64,000 nucleotides of DNA from Xenorhabdus kozodoii (GCF_002632875.1 NZ_NJCX01000016.1:1-64000); one strand, 5' to 3'; positions 1 through 8,872 are shown, numbered from the stretch's first letter. Translations and numbers: made by a program. The notes: a model not told the origin generated them from the letters alone.

Positions 1-142
1 GGATCGGATAAGCTTTTACATCCCCTGCATTCAGCGTGATATCACCCGTTAACGGTTTTCCATTGATTTTCCGGCTAGCAGGAACCGCATTTTTCGCCAA
101 CTCCGCAGTTCCCTGTAAACCGAGGTTTTTCACAACCCACCA
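1..142 (-). pseudogene. Phage tail-fibre fragment, runs off the left edge
   Basis: The minus frame is open from a TGA at 143-145 to the window edge. It encodes a peptide containing AKNAVPASRKINGKPLTGDI followed by TLNAGDVKAYPI. This is the repeat typical of tail fibres of P2/Mu-like and lambdoid phages (NAVPASRKVNGKxLxxDITLxAGDVGA). There is no ATG and no ribosome binding site; the only possible start is a GTG at 131-133. The segment therefore looks like the 3' part of a truncated fibre gene, cut off after its upstream stop. Family assignment is by motif recognition. Whether the gene continues intact beyond position 1 cannot be seen. Confidence 0.7.
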
Positions 143-280
143 TCACATAACATTACCCACCCGTTACAGCTCTGTACAAGGGATATGCCACTGAAAAAAA
201 TCCCATTTAGCCGTCAATAAATAACCAATAGGGTGGAATTGGGGAGTTGTTGGGGGATTGAGGGAAATGTGGGCGGATGC

Positions 281-304
281 GAAAAAGCCCTCGGAGGGAG
301 GGCT
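281..304 (-). terminator. Rho-independent terminator of the Rex-like operon
   Basis: On the minus strand AGCCCT, a 7-base loop and AGGGCT are followed by TTTTT. The stem lies only a few bases beyond the stop codon of the 309-758 gene. Confidence 0.7.
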
Positions 305-308
305 GAGG

Positions 309-758
309 TTAGTCTTCATTGTTCACTTTGTCAAAAATGTCGTGATTGAGCTTTTGGACTTCAAGAAAGTTGATTATAAAAAATAAAATAGAAAAGGACA
401 TCACAAAACATATCAAAATTTGTATACTAAAAACGACATTTAATTTATTAATTGTAAAAAAAATAATATCTTTTTTAGGAGTATATTGCGTTGAGAGCAT
501 TCCTATTGTTGATATGGCGAAATAAAACAGAAATGAGTCTCTAACTTTTTTTAGGTTTATTCTAATTTCCTTTATGAAGGCCTTGTTTCTTACGCCAGAC
601 ATGTTAAAGGTGACAATTAGCCCAAGACCAATCGAAAACATAATTCCAGCAATGGTATATAAAGTAGAGATTAGATAATTATCCGGCCGCGCATCGATGA
701 GTGATGAACAGACTACGGAACCTAATGATATAGCTAGCAATCTAACTATTCTTTTCAT
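309..758 (-). CDS. Four-helix membrane protein, RexB-like partner
   Basis: A 149-residue integral membrane protein with about four hydrophobic segments: residues 5-21, 28-52, 75-91 and 105-132. A basic loop (VRNKAFIKEIRINLKKVR) lies between helices 2 and 3, and the C-terminus is polar (EVQKLNHDIFDKVNNED). Its start overlaps the 3' end of the upstream gene by 17 bases, which suggests translational coupling. Lambda RexB (144 residues) has the same size, the same four helices, a basic loop after helix 2 and a similar polar tail, as recalled. RexB is an inner-membrane channel that depolarises the cell when RexA is activated by superinfecting phage. The assignment rests on architecture and partner gene. 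It could instead be another small membrane effector or immunity protein. Base composition is much more AT-rich than the housekeeping genes to the right. Confidence 0.5.
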   Translation of the reverse strand: MKRIVRLLAISLGSVVCSSLIDARPDNYLISTLYTIAGIMFSIGLGLIVTFNMSGVRNKAFIKEIRINLKKVRDSFLFYFAISTIGMLSTQYTPKKDIIFFTINKLNVVFSIQILICFVMSFSILFFIINFLEVQKLNHDIFDKVNNED

Positions 759-1764
759 TTTCTAATTCTACAATAAACCTACTCATTTCTTGGAATATTT
801 GCTGTTCAACCAGTTTTCCTGACTCGGTAACTTCGATCTCAGCAGTCTTTAGCCTCAATAACTCGCTTCCCTTAACCATTGTCGCTCCGTTGGCTTTCTT
901 GAATGATATACTATCAAGAGCTGCTATTGGCTTCAAGGTAGCGCCCAATATTGATGCATAATCTTCATCAGTCATCTTCTTTGGTTTTTTCTTGAATTTT
1001 ATCAACAGCTTTGCTGATACTAGTTGACTTAGCTCTATATCGCTAAAGCTTCTAGCCTCGGACATACAATTTCTTAATACATCAACTGCTAATTTTGGTA
1101 GGCTGATTATTTTTTCCCCCATTGTTTGCGGGAGGTTATTATTTTGTGGTTCTTCGTTTTTATTTTTTAATGCTTTTTGTTTTTTTGAATGAGTAGGTTC
1201 TTTTACTTCTATTGAACTGATATCTTTGATTTTTATTTCATTTTTTATATCAATGACTGGAGTAAATTCGATAAGCTCATTATTTAAAAACCAACGGAGA
1301 TATGTTTGCAAGCTATGAATCGTTCTATTTAATGGTTGATTAGTCACTAAATAATTGTTACTCATTGCAAAATAATAATAACCTTTGCATATTGCGGATG
1401 TATCAATATTTTTTCTTCCAATTTCATCAATAGTAAATAATTTTTTTCTAAACAATTCGTTAGTAACATGCTCCATTTCATTGCCGGGGGCTATTTTTAG
1501 CATAGTGCAAAGAACTGACTTGCTATGCTCAGAGTATTGGTAATAAGAGATTAAGTTTTGTTCTTTTTTTGGATCTTCATGGCTAAGTACCATGCATCGT
1601 GATTCCACTGTATCAGATTGCTCTAATAGCGAGTGCAACATTGAACAAATTTCGCTAGAGGCTTTAGTTATAGAATTGTTTTCAATCTTAAAGGCCTTAA
1701 ATCTAACAGGTTTTGGTTTTGATGGTTTTGATGGTTTTTTGCGCGATCTTTTATCTTTAGCCAT
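742..1764 (-). CDS. Soluble RexA-like protein of unknown function
   Basis: 340 residues from the ATG at 1764, chosen over the ATG at 1776 because GAGGGAAGG lies just upstream. The protein begins with a Lys/Pro-rich tail (MAKDKRSRKKPSKPSKPKP). Then come an N-terminal globular part (about 20-170), a charged Lys/Asn/Glu linker (about 180-215) and a C-terminal domain (about 220-335). No signal peptide or membrane segment is visible. I recognise no catalytic motif. Segments such as AKLLIKFKKKPKKMTDEDYA, then DSISFKKANGATMVKGSELL, then a glutamate-rich end, follow the order of similar segments in lambda RexA as I recall it. The next gene encodes a four-helix membrane protein, as rexB follows rexA. 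A phage-exclusion role is inferred. No cI repressor gene is present; the operon seems to have its own promoter. Confidence 0.5.
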   Translation of the reverse strand: MAKDKRSRKKPSKPSKPKPVRFKAFKIENNSITKASSEICSMLHSLLEQSDTVESRCMVLSHEDPKKEQNLISYYQYSEHSKSVLCTMLKIAPGNEMEHVTNELFRKKLFTIDEIGRKNIDTSAICKGYYYFAMSNNYLVTNQPLNRTIHSLQTYLRWFLNNELIEFTPVIDIKNEIKIKDISSIEVKEPTHSKKQKALKNKNEEPQNNNLPQTMGEKIISLPKLAVDVLRNCMSEARSFSDIELSQLVSAKLLIKFKKKPKKMTDEDYASILGATLKPIAALDSISFKKANGATMVKGSELLRLKTAEIEVTESGKLVEQQIFQEMSRFIVELENEKNS

Positions 1765-1884
1765 GCCTTCCCTCATATATTACCTAATTATCTGATAGTT
1801 GCTTACCTAGAATCATTTACTCCATATGACCCAACCTACATCATCCCCACTAATCTGTTGATCAGAAAGTGCCTAATTTGTGAG

Positions 1885-1890
1885 ATTATA
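1885..1890 (-). promoter_or_regulatory. Candidate -10 box of the Rex-like operon
   Basis: The minus strand reads TATAAT here, about 120 bases upstream of the chosen start. No good -35 at 16-18 bp is visible; a TTGATC lies about 21 bp upstream. The small palindrome CTCTTAGAG lies between the two and could be an operator. The rest of 1777-2151 is AT-rich with no gene visible. Confidence 0.35.
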
Positions 1891-2175
1891 GACATAATTA
1901 ATTCTCTTAGAGATCAACTAAAAGTTATTATTTAAATTTGAAACAGTATCGTTAGTCATATTATTGACAGGTGATTTTCATGATTGATATTAACCCGCAG
2001 AAAGTTGCAAATTAAACAACCTTAATTGTCTGTTGGATTTTAAGTTATGGTCATTAAGGGTGCTTACTTATACTAAAGCGGATAGGTGAATAGCCTATAT
2101 GATATAGTGATTATCATTTCAGTACTCCATTAATAATGAAGTAATAATTAAGTGATTTCATTAAAAGGGGGCGAT

Positions 2176-2700
2176 ATGAAAGTTTTATTTAATATAATTT
2201 TAATAGCCTTATCTTTAATCATACAGCCAGTATTGGCAGCCAAAGATTATACGATAACTTTTGAAAAGCAAATTGAGCCATTCGAGTTATTAATACCTTT
2301 CTACCTATTGAAAGTAAACAATCAATGTATGCCTAAATTTGGTCCATATAATTTCACGCTTGACTCACTGTCTTCCAAGTTTTCCATAGATGCTCAGGAT
2401 GTTAACTCTGGTGCGTGTGTAGGGAGGCAAAAAAAGATAGTTTGGTTGGTGAGCAGGACACTATTGCCACCCACTGGCTTAGATCCTCAGTCTTGCTTAG
2501 TGCAATTTAGCGTGACTTTCTATTGGATCGCTGGATGGCAGGCGGCAGTTACGAGTACTTGCGATGATCTTGTGAAACAAGCAACATGCGAGGGCGAAAA
2601 TTGTTACAATTATTGCGCAGATCTGGATGATTGCTACATGCCTACTAAAGTAAACTTTGGCAATGAAGAGAAAGATCTTATAAAGATAGTTTTTAAATGA
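2176..2700 (+). CDS. Secreted cysteine-rich protein of unknown function
   Basis: 174 residues from the ATG at 2176, which has AAGGGGG seven bases upstream; an in-frame ATG at 2152 has no such site. Residues 1-22 form a Sec signal peptide: MK, a hydrophobic stretch, then PVLAAK with likely cleavage after VLA. The mature part has eight cysteines, enough for four disulfides. Five of them cluster in the last third (STCDDLVKQATCEGENCYNY then CADLDDCY). I do not recognise the family. It lies alone between the Rex-like operon and the phage-like debris at 2880-3180, and its AT-rich composition matches those neighbours, consistent with acquisition by transfer. A small secreted or periplasmic factor is all that can be said. 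Confidence 0.65.
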   Translation: MKVLFNIILIALSLIIQPVLAAKDYTITFEKQIEPFELLIPFYLLKVNNQCMPKFGPYNFTLDSLSSKFSIDAQDVNSGACVGRQKKIVWLVSRTLLPPTGLDPQSCLVQFSVTFYWIAGWQAAVTSTCDDLVKQATCEGENCYNYCADLDDCYMPTKVNFGNEEKDLIKIVFK

Positions 2701-3382
2701 GAAGGCGCTGGACTTTAAAATTAATTATTTTCTCTTTGAAAAATTGAAACTATCCATATAAAGATGGTCAAGATTCTGACCATCTCAAAGTGTGATAACT
2801 CATTGATATCTAATCAGACGACAGATTTGGCGTCTGCTTGCTCAGCCCCTTGCGCACAAGTAACACGCTAAAAAGCAATGCATTTATTCCTTTTGTCCAG
2901 CACATGAATCAACCATTGGGATTTCCTCTATGGTTGATTCAAAGTAAGAATAAATGGAAAAATCAACAACTTACATAAAGGCGGGATTTCCCGACTTTTA
3001 GTTCAACATGCTTCCGTTTCAAACGTAGCGATTAAATACTGAGCGGTTTGGTTCACTGCCGTCATTTGGAGTCATCTCAGGGGTTCGCAAAAAGAAAAGG
3101 GCAGGATTACAAATCCGACCCTTTGGCGGTGATTCCAATCGGCGAAGTTTTTCGCTGAACTCTGTATGTTAAGGGGGGGGGATTTCTGGACTATAGTGAT
3201 AGCATCTTTTCTTCCTAATCCTCACTTTTAAACTAGCCTACATTTATTTCATCTAATGCTATAAGATCAAGTGTCATATGATGTATTGAATACTTTTTTT
3301 GTTTGTACATATTTGTGTATATACGTGAATTTATGAAGATGATATTTTGTTGTAGTTTATTGTTTTTAATGGTGAATTTAAG
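2701..3382. other. 682-bp gene-free stretch with phage-like debris
   Basis: No convincing gene is present. It contains a nested inverted repeat (2881-2956), a 12-bp palindrome CGGGATTTCCCG near 2982, and a stem AAAGGG..CCCTTT with inner GGAT..ATCC around 3097-3125. It ends with a run of nine G at 3173-3181. Two very short minus-strand peptides (3003-3065 and 3019-3075) share the same DNA in different frames. Their wording recalls leader ORFs of P4-like satellite phages, but I cannot support them as genes. Confidence 0.4.
2881..2956. repeat. Nested inverted repeat
   Basis: Inner arms GAATCAACCAT (2906-2916) and ATGGTTGATTC (2930-2940) are perfect 11-bp complements around a 13-base loop. Outer arms CATTTATTC (2881-2889) and GAATAAATG (2948-2956) pair as well. 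There is no U-tract, so it is not an ordinary terminator. It could be a small structured RNA or a recombination or attachment remnant. Confidence 0.6.
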
Positions 3383-3940
3383 ATGAACACATATTTACAA
3401 GCTGGATATGTTGCTATCGCTAAGCGGATCTTGGGGTGGATTATTTTTGTACCGTCCCTGTTGTCGACTTTTGTTTCAGTGATTAATTTAGTCGCATGGC
3501 AACATGGTGTTAAAGGGGCTGGTGTTGAAAGTAGTGGTATTAACGCGGTATTGAATGATTTTCTCAACATGATGACAGAAATGATTAAATTTAATACACC
3601 ATTTTTGGATTTTTTTTGGAAGCATTCTCCAACTCCTGATCATGTTGCGGGAATGACGGGAGAAAATATCAGTTTTCTTGTTATTTATATTCTGATGTTT
3701 GTAGGGTTGGCAATGAGTGCGTCTGGTTTGAGGATGTATCACCAATTTAAGTTCATCAAAGAGCGGATTGAGGATCAAATGATCCTTGAAAATGCAAAGG
3801 AAAGCGGAATAACTAAAGAACAATTGGAAGCCAAGATTAAATTCCCCCGTCACTCTTTATTCAGCCAAATTTTTACCCTCTATATATCACCAATTATTAT
3901 CGGTGCAATTGCTTATTTCTTATTTCAATTTTTGGGATGA
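3383..3940 (+). CDS. yniB: YniB family inner-membrane protein
   Basis: 185 residues with hydrophobic segments at about 14-37, 95-115 and 160-183. It matches E. coli YniB as remembered: the N-terminal QAGYVAIAKRILGWIIFVPS, the NTPFLDFFWKHSPTPD motif, the conserved GLAMSASGLRMYHQFKFIKE followed by an acidic EDQMILE patch, and a C-terminal helix ending FQFLG. The function is unknown in E. coli as well. It is convergent with yniA as in the E. coli yniAB locus, but here it lies right next to the phage-like island. Confidence in the family is high; no role can be assigned. Confidence 0.9.
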   Translation: MNTYLQAGYVAIAKRILGWIIFVPSLLSTFVSVINLVAWQHGVKGAGVESSGINAVLNDFLNMMTEMIKFNTPFLDFFWKHSPTPDHVAGMTGENISFLVIYILMFVGLAMSASGLRMYHQFKFIKERIEDQMILENAKESGITKEQLEAKIKFPRHSLFSQIFTLYISPIIIGAIAYFLFQFLG

Positions 3941-4089
3941 TGATGGAATAAAATAAGTCATCAAATAATAACGGCGCAAGGATGCCCGATACTGCATTTT
4001 AGTGAAAATAAAATCATATGTTTCATGTAATTACTTCTTTGAATTGCGCCATTAATAAATTAGTTATATGTTATATTAATGAAATTTTT

Positions 4090-4959
4090 TCATACCTGTT
4101 CAGATAGAAGTTTATCAATAATATCTTGTACTAAGATAAAATTATCACCACCGAAAAGGTTATATCTATTCAACAAATAATAGAGTTGGTAAATAGGTTG
4201 GCGCTCAAGGAAATCTTTTGGTAGTGACCAGACACTCTGGTAACCATCAAATATTTGCAAAGGAAGATCCGGGTAAAGTGGTAGCATCGCCAGATCACAT
4301 TCACGATCTCCCCAATAGCAGGCAGGATCAAAGGTAACTGCACAACTATCGCTCAATGATGCACAGTTCATGGGCCATAGATCGCCATGCAAGAGAGAAG
4401 GCTGAGGATGATGGTTATGTAATTTGTCACTGATTATTTGGACAATCTGGTTAATATCGCCAAACACGACTCCTTTATCAGCGGCAAGTTGCAATTGCCA
4501 TCCAATACGTTTTTCGGCATAAAAATGATTCCAGCGCTTTTGCCACCCGTTAGGTTGTATAGTGGTTGCGAGCATGTTATCGAAATCAAAGCCAAATTTA
4601 GGTTGTTCACTCCATTGATGGAGTTTCGCAAGGTGTTGACCAAAAAGATATGCGCTATGTGCGTTAAATGGTTTTATAGGCAAATACTCCAGCAACAGGA
4701 AGCTATAGTTGCGATCGTGACCGACACCATAAACTTCGGGAACACGGGTTGTTTTGCTGCGAGCCAGCAACTCCAGTTGTTCCGCCTCTGCCTTAAAAAT
4801 TGGCAGCATTTCTTTCACGTTGGATTTGATAAAGATATGTTGTTCACCATATTTAATGTGCCAGGCACGGTGAATATCTCCTCCAGCCAATTCCGTTTTA
4901 TCGTGAATTTCAGCGTCACCAAAATGCTCACTTAATAGATGGTTCACTGCTTGCCACAT
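4090..4959 (-). CDS. yniA: Fructosamine kinase family protein YniA
   Basis: 289 residues, close to E. coli YniA (286). The aminoglycoside-phosphotransferase-like kinase fold is recognisable: the nucleotide-binding half has GGDIHRAWHIKYG and HIFIKSN, and the catalytic loop is HGDLWPMNCA. The metal-binding segment is DPACYWGDRECDLAML, and an RQPIYQLYYLLNRYNLFGG end follows. Members phosphorylate ketosamine or sugar substrates on low-molecular-weight glycated products; the E. coli protein has been linked to kinase activity toward sugar aldehydes. It is cytosolic and monocistronic, convergent with yniB. All key residues (H-G-D, D-P) are present, so it should be active. The exact substrate is not predictable. 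Confidence 0.9.
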   Translation of the reverse strand: MWQAVNHLLSEHFGDAEIHDKTELAGGDIHRAWHIKYGEQHIFIKSNVKEMLPIFKAEAEQLELLARSKTTRVPEVYGVGHDRNYSFLLLEYLPIKPFNAHSAYLFGQHLAKLHQWSEQPKFGFDFDNMLATTIQPNGWQKRWNHFYAEKRIGWQLQLAADKGVVFGDINQIVQIISDKLHNHHPQPSLLHGDLWPMNCASLSDSCAVTFDPACYWGDRECDLAMLPLYPDLPLQIFDGYQSVWSLPKDFLERQPIYQLYYLLNRYNLFGGDNFILVQDIIDKLLSEQV

Positions 4960-5053
4960 GTTTCACCTCATTAAGTTGACAGTTGCTATGCTTATATTAC
5001 AGACAGATGTAACGTTTGAACAGGCTAAATGGTATTTTAATAGAAATTAATAA

Positions 5054-5079
5054 TGCCATATCTAAAATTTGATATGGCA
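5054..5079 (-). terminator. Hairpin downstream of yfeD
   Basis: Perfect 9-bp arms TGCCATATC and GATATGGCA enclose an 8-base AT loop, 15 bases beyond the yfeD stop. The flanks are AT-rich; on the plus strand a run of T follows after a few bases. Probable operon end. Confidence 0.5.
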
Positions 5080-5093
5080 CTCTATTATTTTTT

Positions 5094-5990
5094 TTAATTT
5101 GTTTTTTCTGGAATTGATGTCGTTTGGGATAGATTTTTTTCAAATGATCCTTTGTTTGCTTTCTTGTAAGCTAATTTTATTTGGTCGTAAATAAGTGCAA
5201 TAGTGAAGAAAATTGCCTGAATGATTACGATACAAGGGCCTGTTTCACCATCAATATGGAAGCTGATGATTGTCCCAATTACGCTGGATGATATGGAGGC
5301 AACCATGGCTACAATGAGCATGCGATCAAAATTTCGGCAAAGTATGAAAGCAATAATGCCAGGTGAAATTAACATCGCAATGACCAGGATGATACCGACG
5401 GCCTGCAAAGAGGCGACAATTGTTAGCGCCAGTAGTGATAATAATCCGTAATGCAGGCGTTTCACGGGGAGGCCAACCACTCGAGCTTGATTGGGATCGA
5501 AGCAGTAAAGCATAAAATCTTTTCTCTTTAGCAACACAATAGCCAATGTTATCCCTGCAATACCCAGTGTCTGGAGTAATTCATTCTGGCTAATGCCAAG
5601 TATGCTGCCAAATAAAATGTGTGTCAGGTGTTGATCCGTATCGATACGAGTAAACAGTACTAACCCAAATGCAAACATACCTGAGAAAACAATCCCCATG
5701 ACAGTATCTTCTTTGATCCTGCTATGTTCTTTTAAATACCCGGTTGCAAACGCACAAAATATACCGGAAAGGAATGCACCTATTGCAAGCGGTATACCTG
5801 CTACAAAAGCGAGTACGATACCCGGCAAAACAGCATGAGAGATGGCATCTCCCATCAGTGACCAGCCTTTTAAGACTAAGTAGCAGGAAAGTATTGCACA
5901 AACGGCTCCTACCATAATGGCAGCATAAATGGCTCGTCGCATGAAATCATGCATGAAAGGTTCGGTAATTAATTCAATAAAAGTATTCAT
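5094..5990 (-). CDS. yfeD: Mn/Fe ABC transporter permease YfeD (SitD)
   Basis: 298 residues with eight to nine membrane helices, ABC-3 family of metal permeases. The family hallmark ...[22 protein letters not shown] is present near residues 45-65, and the EHSRIKEDTVMGIVFSGMFA loop that contacts the ATPase follows at about 90-110. It is the last gene of yfeABCD and overlaps yfeC by four bases (ATGA). It pairs with YfeC as the second permease of the inner-membrane channel that imports Mn2+ and Fe2+. Its C-terminal tail (about 25 polar residues) is longer than the core fold needs. It is orthologous to SitD of enteric pathogens. Regulation is through the Fur box upstream of yfeA. Confidence 0.92.
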   Translation of the reverse strand: MNTFIELITEPFMHDFMRRAIYAAIMVGAVCAILSCYLVLKGWSLMGDAISHAVLPGIVLAFVAGIPLAIGAFLSGIFCAFATGYLKEHSRIKEDTVMGIVFSGMFAFGLVLFTRIDTDQHLTHILFGSILGISQNELLQTLGIAGITLAIVLLKRKDFMLYCFDPNQARVVGLPVKRLHYGLLSLLALTIVASLQAVGIILVIAMLISPGIIAFILCRNFDRMLIVAMVASISSSVIGTIISFHIDGETGPCIVIIQAIFFTIALIYDQIKLAYKKANKGSFEKNLSQTTSIPEKTN

Positions 5991-6862
5991 GAGCGTTTTT
6001 CCTGAATCAATGCCAGGGATTCCTTTCTGGCTTTTCGGCGGGAAGCTAACATGCCATGTTTGGGGGCAAAGAAGAACGCGAGTAAGAAAATCACGGTTTG
6101 CATCGTGACAATGACTCCGCCAGTTGCGCCATTGAGGAAATAACTCACATAGGCACCGATGCCACTGGTGAGTGCACCGATGGCGACAGCAATGATCAAC
6201 AAATGTTTAAACCTGTCTGTTAATAAATAGGCGGTTGCGCCCGGTGTGACTACCATGGCGATAACCAAGATAGCGCCTACCGTCTGTAATGCCGCAACAG
6301 TACAGGCACTTAATAAAGTAAAGAAAATGATTTTCAACCGTAACGGTGATAATCCAATGGAGCGTGCATGAGTTTCATCAAAGAAAACAACCAACAGATC
6401 TTTCCAAATTACCATTAAGATAATGAAAGAAATCGCAATAATGATTTCAACTTGTAACACATCTTCATCAGCAATTCCCAGAATGTTGCCCAAAATAATG
6501 GTTTGTACATTCACGGATGTAGGGTTTAAAGAAACGATCAATAATCCAACGGCAAAAAAAGTCGAGAATATAAAACCGATCACCGCATCTTCACGTAACC
6601 GAGTAATATGACGCACCAATGTCATTGATAGTGCGGCGAGCATCCCTGTAAAAAAAGCGCCACCTGCATAAGGTAAACCAAGGGCATATGCACCGGCTAC
6701 GCCAGGTACAACCGAGTGGGAGAGGGCGTCTCCCATTAGTGACCAACCTTTTAGCATCAGATAAGCGGATAAGAAAGCACAGACAGCCCCAACAATGGCA
6801 CTTACCCACATGGCCTTTACCATGTAATTGTAATTGAATGGTTGTAAAAGGAGTTCCATCAT
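5987..6862 (-). CDS. yfeC: Mn/Fe ABC transporter permease YfeC (SitC)
   Basis: 291 residues, ABC-3 permease with about eight helices. It shares [22 protein letters not shown] with YfeD and carries a [18 protein letters not shown] coupling loop. Residues of the conserved [14 protein letters not shown] motif sit near 165-180. It overlaps yfeB and yfeD by four bases on each side, so the four genes are translationally coupled. YfeC and YfeD together form the membrane channel for manganese and ferrous iron. Base composition matches the neighbouring housekeeping genes, and no defect is visible. Confidence 0.92.
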   Translation of the reverse strand: MMELLLQPFNYNYMVKAMWVSAIVGAVCAFLSAYLMLKGWSLMGDALSHSVVPGVAGAYALGLPYAGGAFFTGMLAALSMTLVRHITRLREDAVIGFIFSTFFAVGLLIVSLNPTSVNVQTIILGNILGIADEDVLQVEIIIAISFIILMVIWKDLLVVFFDETHARSIGLSPLRLKIIFFTLLSACTVAALQTVGAILVIAMVVTPGATAYLLTDRFKHLLIIAVAIGALTSGIGAYVSYFLNGATGGVIVTMQTVIFLLAFFFAPKHGMLASRRKARKESLALIQEKRS

Positions 6863-7755
6863 GGTTGATTTCCCCTTTGTTTCAGGTTTTGTCGCGGGGA
6901 AATATGATGATCATGTCCGTAAAAGACGGCAGCCCGTTCATCATCAGTAATAACGGTCAGTGAGCGTGGATCATCATCTTTATGCAATTCAGAGCCAGAA
7001 AGATTAATATGGCGCAAGACACCGCCAAATGTAACTTCCAGATTTTTTTGAGTAAATGTGTTTTCAGTTAGGCCACTTGCGAGCACAGTGCGGTTGATCA
7101 AAATAACATGATCACAAAATTCAGGCACACTACCTAGGTTATGCGTTGACACTAAAATTAAGTGCCCTTCGTCACGTAAGTCGCGGAGTAAGTCAATAAT
7201 GGCATTTTCTGTTTTAACGTCCACGCCGGTAAAAGGTTCATCCAATAGCAAAACTTTTCCTTCTTGAGCCAAAGCGCGGGCTAAAAATGCCCGTTTTTTC
7301 TGGCCACCTGAAAGTTCACCAATTTGGCGATCTCGCAATCCTGTCAGCCCGACACGGTCAAGGGCTTTATCGACGATTTCATGATCACGCTTGCTAGGGT
7401 GGCGCAAAAATCCCATTTTTCCATAGCGACCCATCATGACAACATCGGAAACCAGAACCGGAAAATTCCAGTCTACATCTTCAGTTTGAGGAACATATGC
7501 GATGGTATTTTGTTTTAATGCCGCTTTGATAGAATGATCATTGAGGGTAACTTTTCCTTGTGAAGGTGTAACTAATCCCATGATTGTCTTAAATAATGTC
7601 GACTTACCGCTGCCATTCATGCCAACTAACGCACAAATTGTGCCGCCGGTAATATCAAAACTGGCATCATAAATCGCGGTGTGTCCATTGTTGTAAGTGA
7701 CAGTGGCGTTCTCCACAATTAAGTGGGGTGGCTTAAATAATGGTTGGTGATTCAT
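6859..7755 (-). CDS. yfeB: Mn/Fe ABC transporter ATPase YfeB (SitB)
   Basis: 298 residues. Walker A is GMNGSGKST (residues about 44-52) and the Q-loop lies in [11 protein letters not shown]. The signature motif is [17 protein letters not shown] and Walker B is [12 protein letters not shown], with the switch His in LVSTHNL. After the ATPase core (about 230 residues) comes a C-terminal extension of about 60 residues containing several His and Asp ([19 protein letters not shown]). This tail is typical of the Yfe/Sit subfamily. The protein energises YfeCD for periplasmic Mn/Fe delivered by YfeA. It overlaps yfeA and yfeC by four bases. Confidence 0.93.
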   Translation of the reverse strand: MNHQPLFKPPHLIVENATVTYNNGHTAIYDASFDITGGTICALVGMNGSGKSTLFKTIMGLVTPSQGKVTLNDHSIKAALKQNTIAYVPQTEDVDWNFPVLVSDVVMMGRYGKMGFLRHPSKRDHEIVDKALDRVGLTGLRDRQIGELSGGQKKRAFLARALAQEGKVLLLDEPFTGVDVKTENAIIDLLRDLRDEGHLILVSTHNLGSVPEFCDHVILINRTVLASGLTENTFTQKNLEVTFGGVLRHINLSGSELHKDDDPRSLTVITDDERAAVFYGHDHHISPRQNLKQRGNQP

Positions 7756-8666
7756 TGATTAAATCCTTTTGCAATAGTATCTACAGTGGTATTAAGTAGA
7801 TCAATATAAGTTGGAACAGGTCCTTTTTGCGTGGAAAGGGAATCAACATACAGTACTCCGCCGTAATGGGCTCCTGTTTCTTTACTGACTTGTTTTGCTG
7901 GCTTATCTGACACCGTACTTTCACTGAAGACAACAGGGATCTTGTTGGCCCTCACCGTATCAATGACACGGCGAACTTGTTGCGGGGAGCCTTGTTCCTC
8001 AGCATTGATTGGCCATAAATAGACTTCCTTAAATCCATAATCTTGAGTGAGATAGCTAAACGCCCCTTCACTGGTTACCAGCCAACGTTGTTCTTCAGGA
8101 ATACGAGAAAGGCGTTCTCTAAGGGGCGCATCCAATTGGGCTATTTTTTCTGCATAATCTTTGGCATTGCGGTTATAAATTTCGGCATTTGCTGGATCGT
8201 TTTTGACAAAAGCTTTACGGATATTTTCAATATAAATCAGTGCATTGTTTGGTGACATCCAGGCATGGGGGTTAGGATTTTTATTGTAAGGGCCTTCACG
8301 GATCGGTAAAGGAGTAATACCTTCGGTTATAACAGCAACAGGTATGTCTTGCATGTTTGCAAAGAATCGTTGGAACCAACGTTCTAAATTTAAGCCATTC
8401 CAGAGGATAAGATCAGCACGTTGTGCCTTGATGATATCTTTGGGAGTGGGTTGATAATCATGAATTTCTGCGCCAGGCTTGGTAATTGACTCAACAATGG
8501 CCGCATCTCCTGCGACATTTTGTGCCATGTCTTGAATAATAGTAAATGTTGTAACCACCCTGAATTTTTTATCTGCATGAGCTTGCTGGCTGACTAGTGC
8601 CATTGTGAACAGAATAAGAACCAGTTTGAATATCGGAACAGTAGAAGAAGTGCATTTTTTATTCAT
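7752..8666 (-). CDS. yfeA: Periplasmic Mn/Fe-binding protein YfeA (SitA)
   Basis: 304 residues, cluster 9 (ZnuA/SitA-like) solute-binding protein. A signal peptide covers about residues 1-31, with cleavage near SQQAHA-DKK. Metal ligands of the family are visible: His in [11 protein letters not shown], His in NPHAWMSP, Glu in TSEGAFSYL, and an Asp near the C-terminus in LYVDSLS. The protein captures Mn2+ or Fe2+ in the periplasm and hands it to YfeCD. It is the first gene of the four-gene operon, which is preceded by a strong Fur box 33 bases upstream of the start. In Yersinia, yfe genes respond to both Fur-iron and manganese; a second manganese-type control cannot be seen here. Confidence 0.93.
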   Translation of the reverse strand: MNKKCTSSTVPIFKLVLILFTMALVSQQAHADKKFRVVTTFTIIQDMAQNVAGDAAIVESITKPGAEIHDYQPTPKDIIKAQRADLILWNGLNLERWFQRFFANMQDIPVAVITEGITPLPIREGPYNKNPNPHAWMSPNNALIYIENIRKAFVKNDPANAEIYNRNAKDYAEKIAQLDAPLRERLSRIPEEQRWLVTSEGAFSYLTQDYGFKEVYLWPINAEEQGSPQQVRRVIDTVRANKIPVVFSESTVSDKPAKQVSKETGAHYGGVLYVDSLSTQKGPVPTYIDLLNTTVDTIAKGFNQ

Positions 8667-8698
8667 TATGGTAGACCTTACTTGTTGTGTACATATTA

Positions 8699-8717
8699 TT
8701 GATAATGATTATCAGTA
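8699..8717 (-). promoter_or_regulatory. Fur box upstream of yfeA
   Basis: TTGATAATGATTATCAGTA contains GATAATGATTATC, which is the core of the Fur consensus. It lies 33-50 bases upstream of the yfeA start, where a promoter would be, so iron-dependent repression is expected. Confidence 0.85.
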
Positions 8718-8872
8718 TCATTTATATAAAGTCAAGGTGATAAAGAACGAAATTGATGATAGATTCGATAGTTACACTTAAATTTCTATTGATGGATATG
8801 GCAGTGACACCTCACCCGAACGAAAAATCAGCATATTGTCCAGACTCACCACGATCAACAAGATATTTATTT

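Noticed and set aside
3331-3570. Minus-strand frame overlapping the yniB start
   Set aside because: It lies mostly antisense to yniB, which has clear family similarity; the minus frame has no ribosome site.
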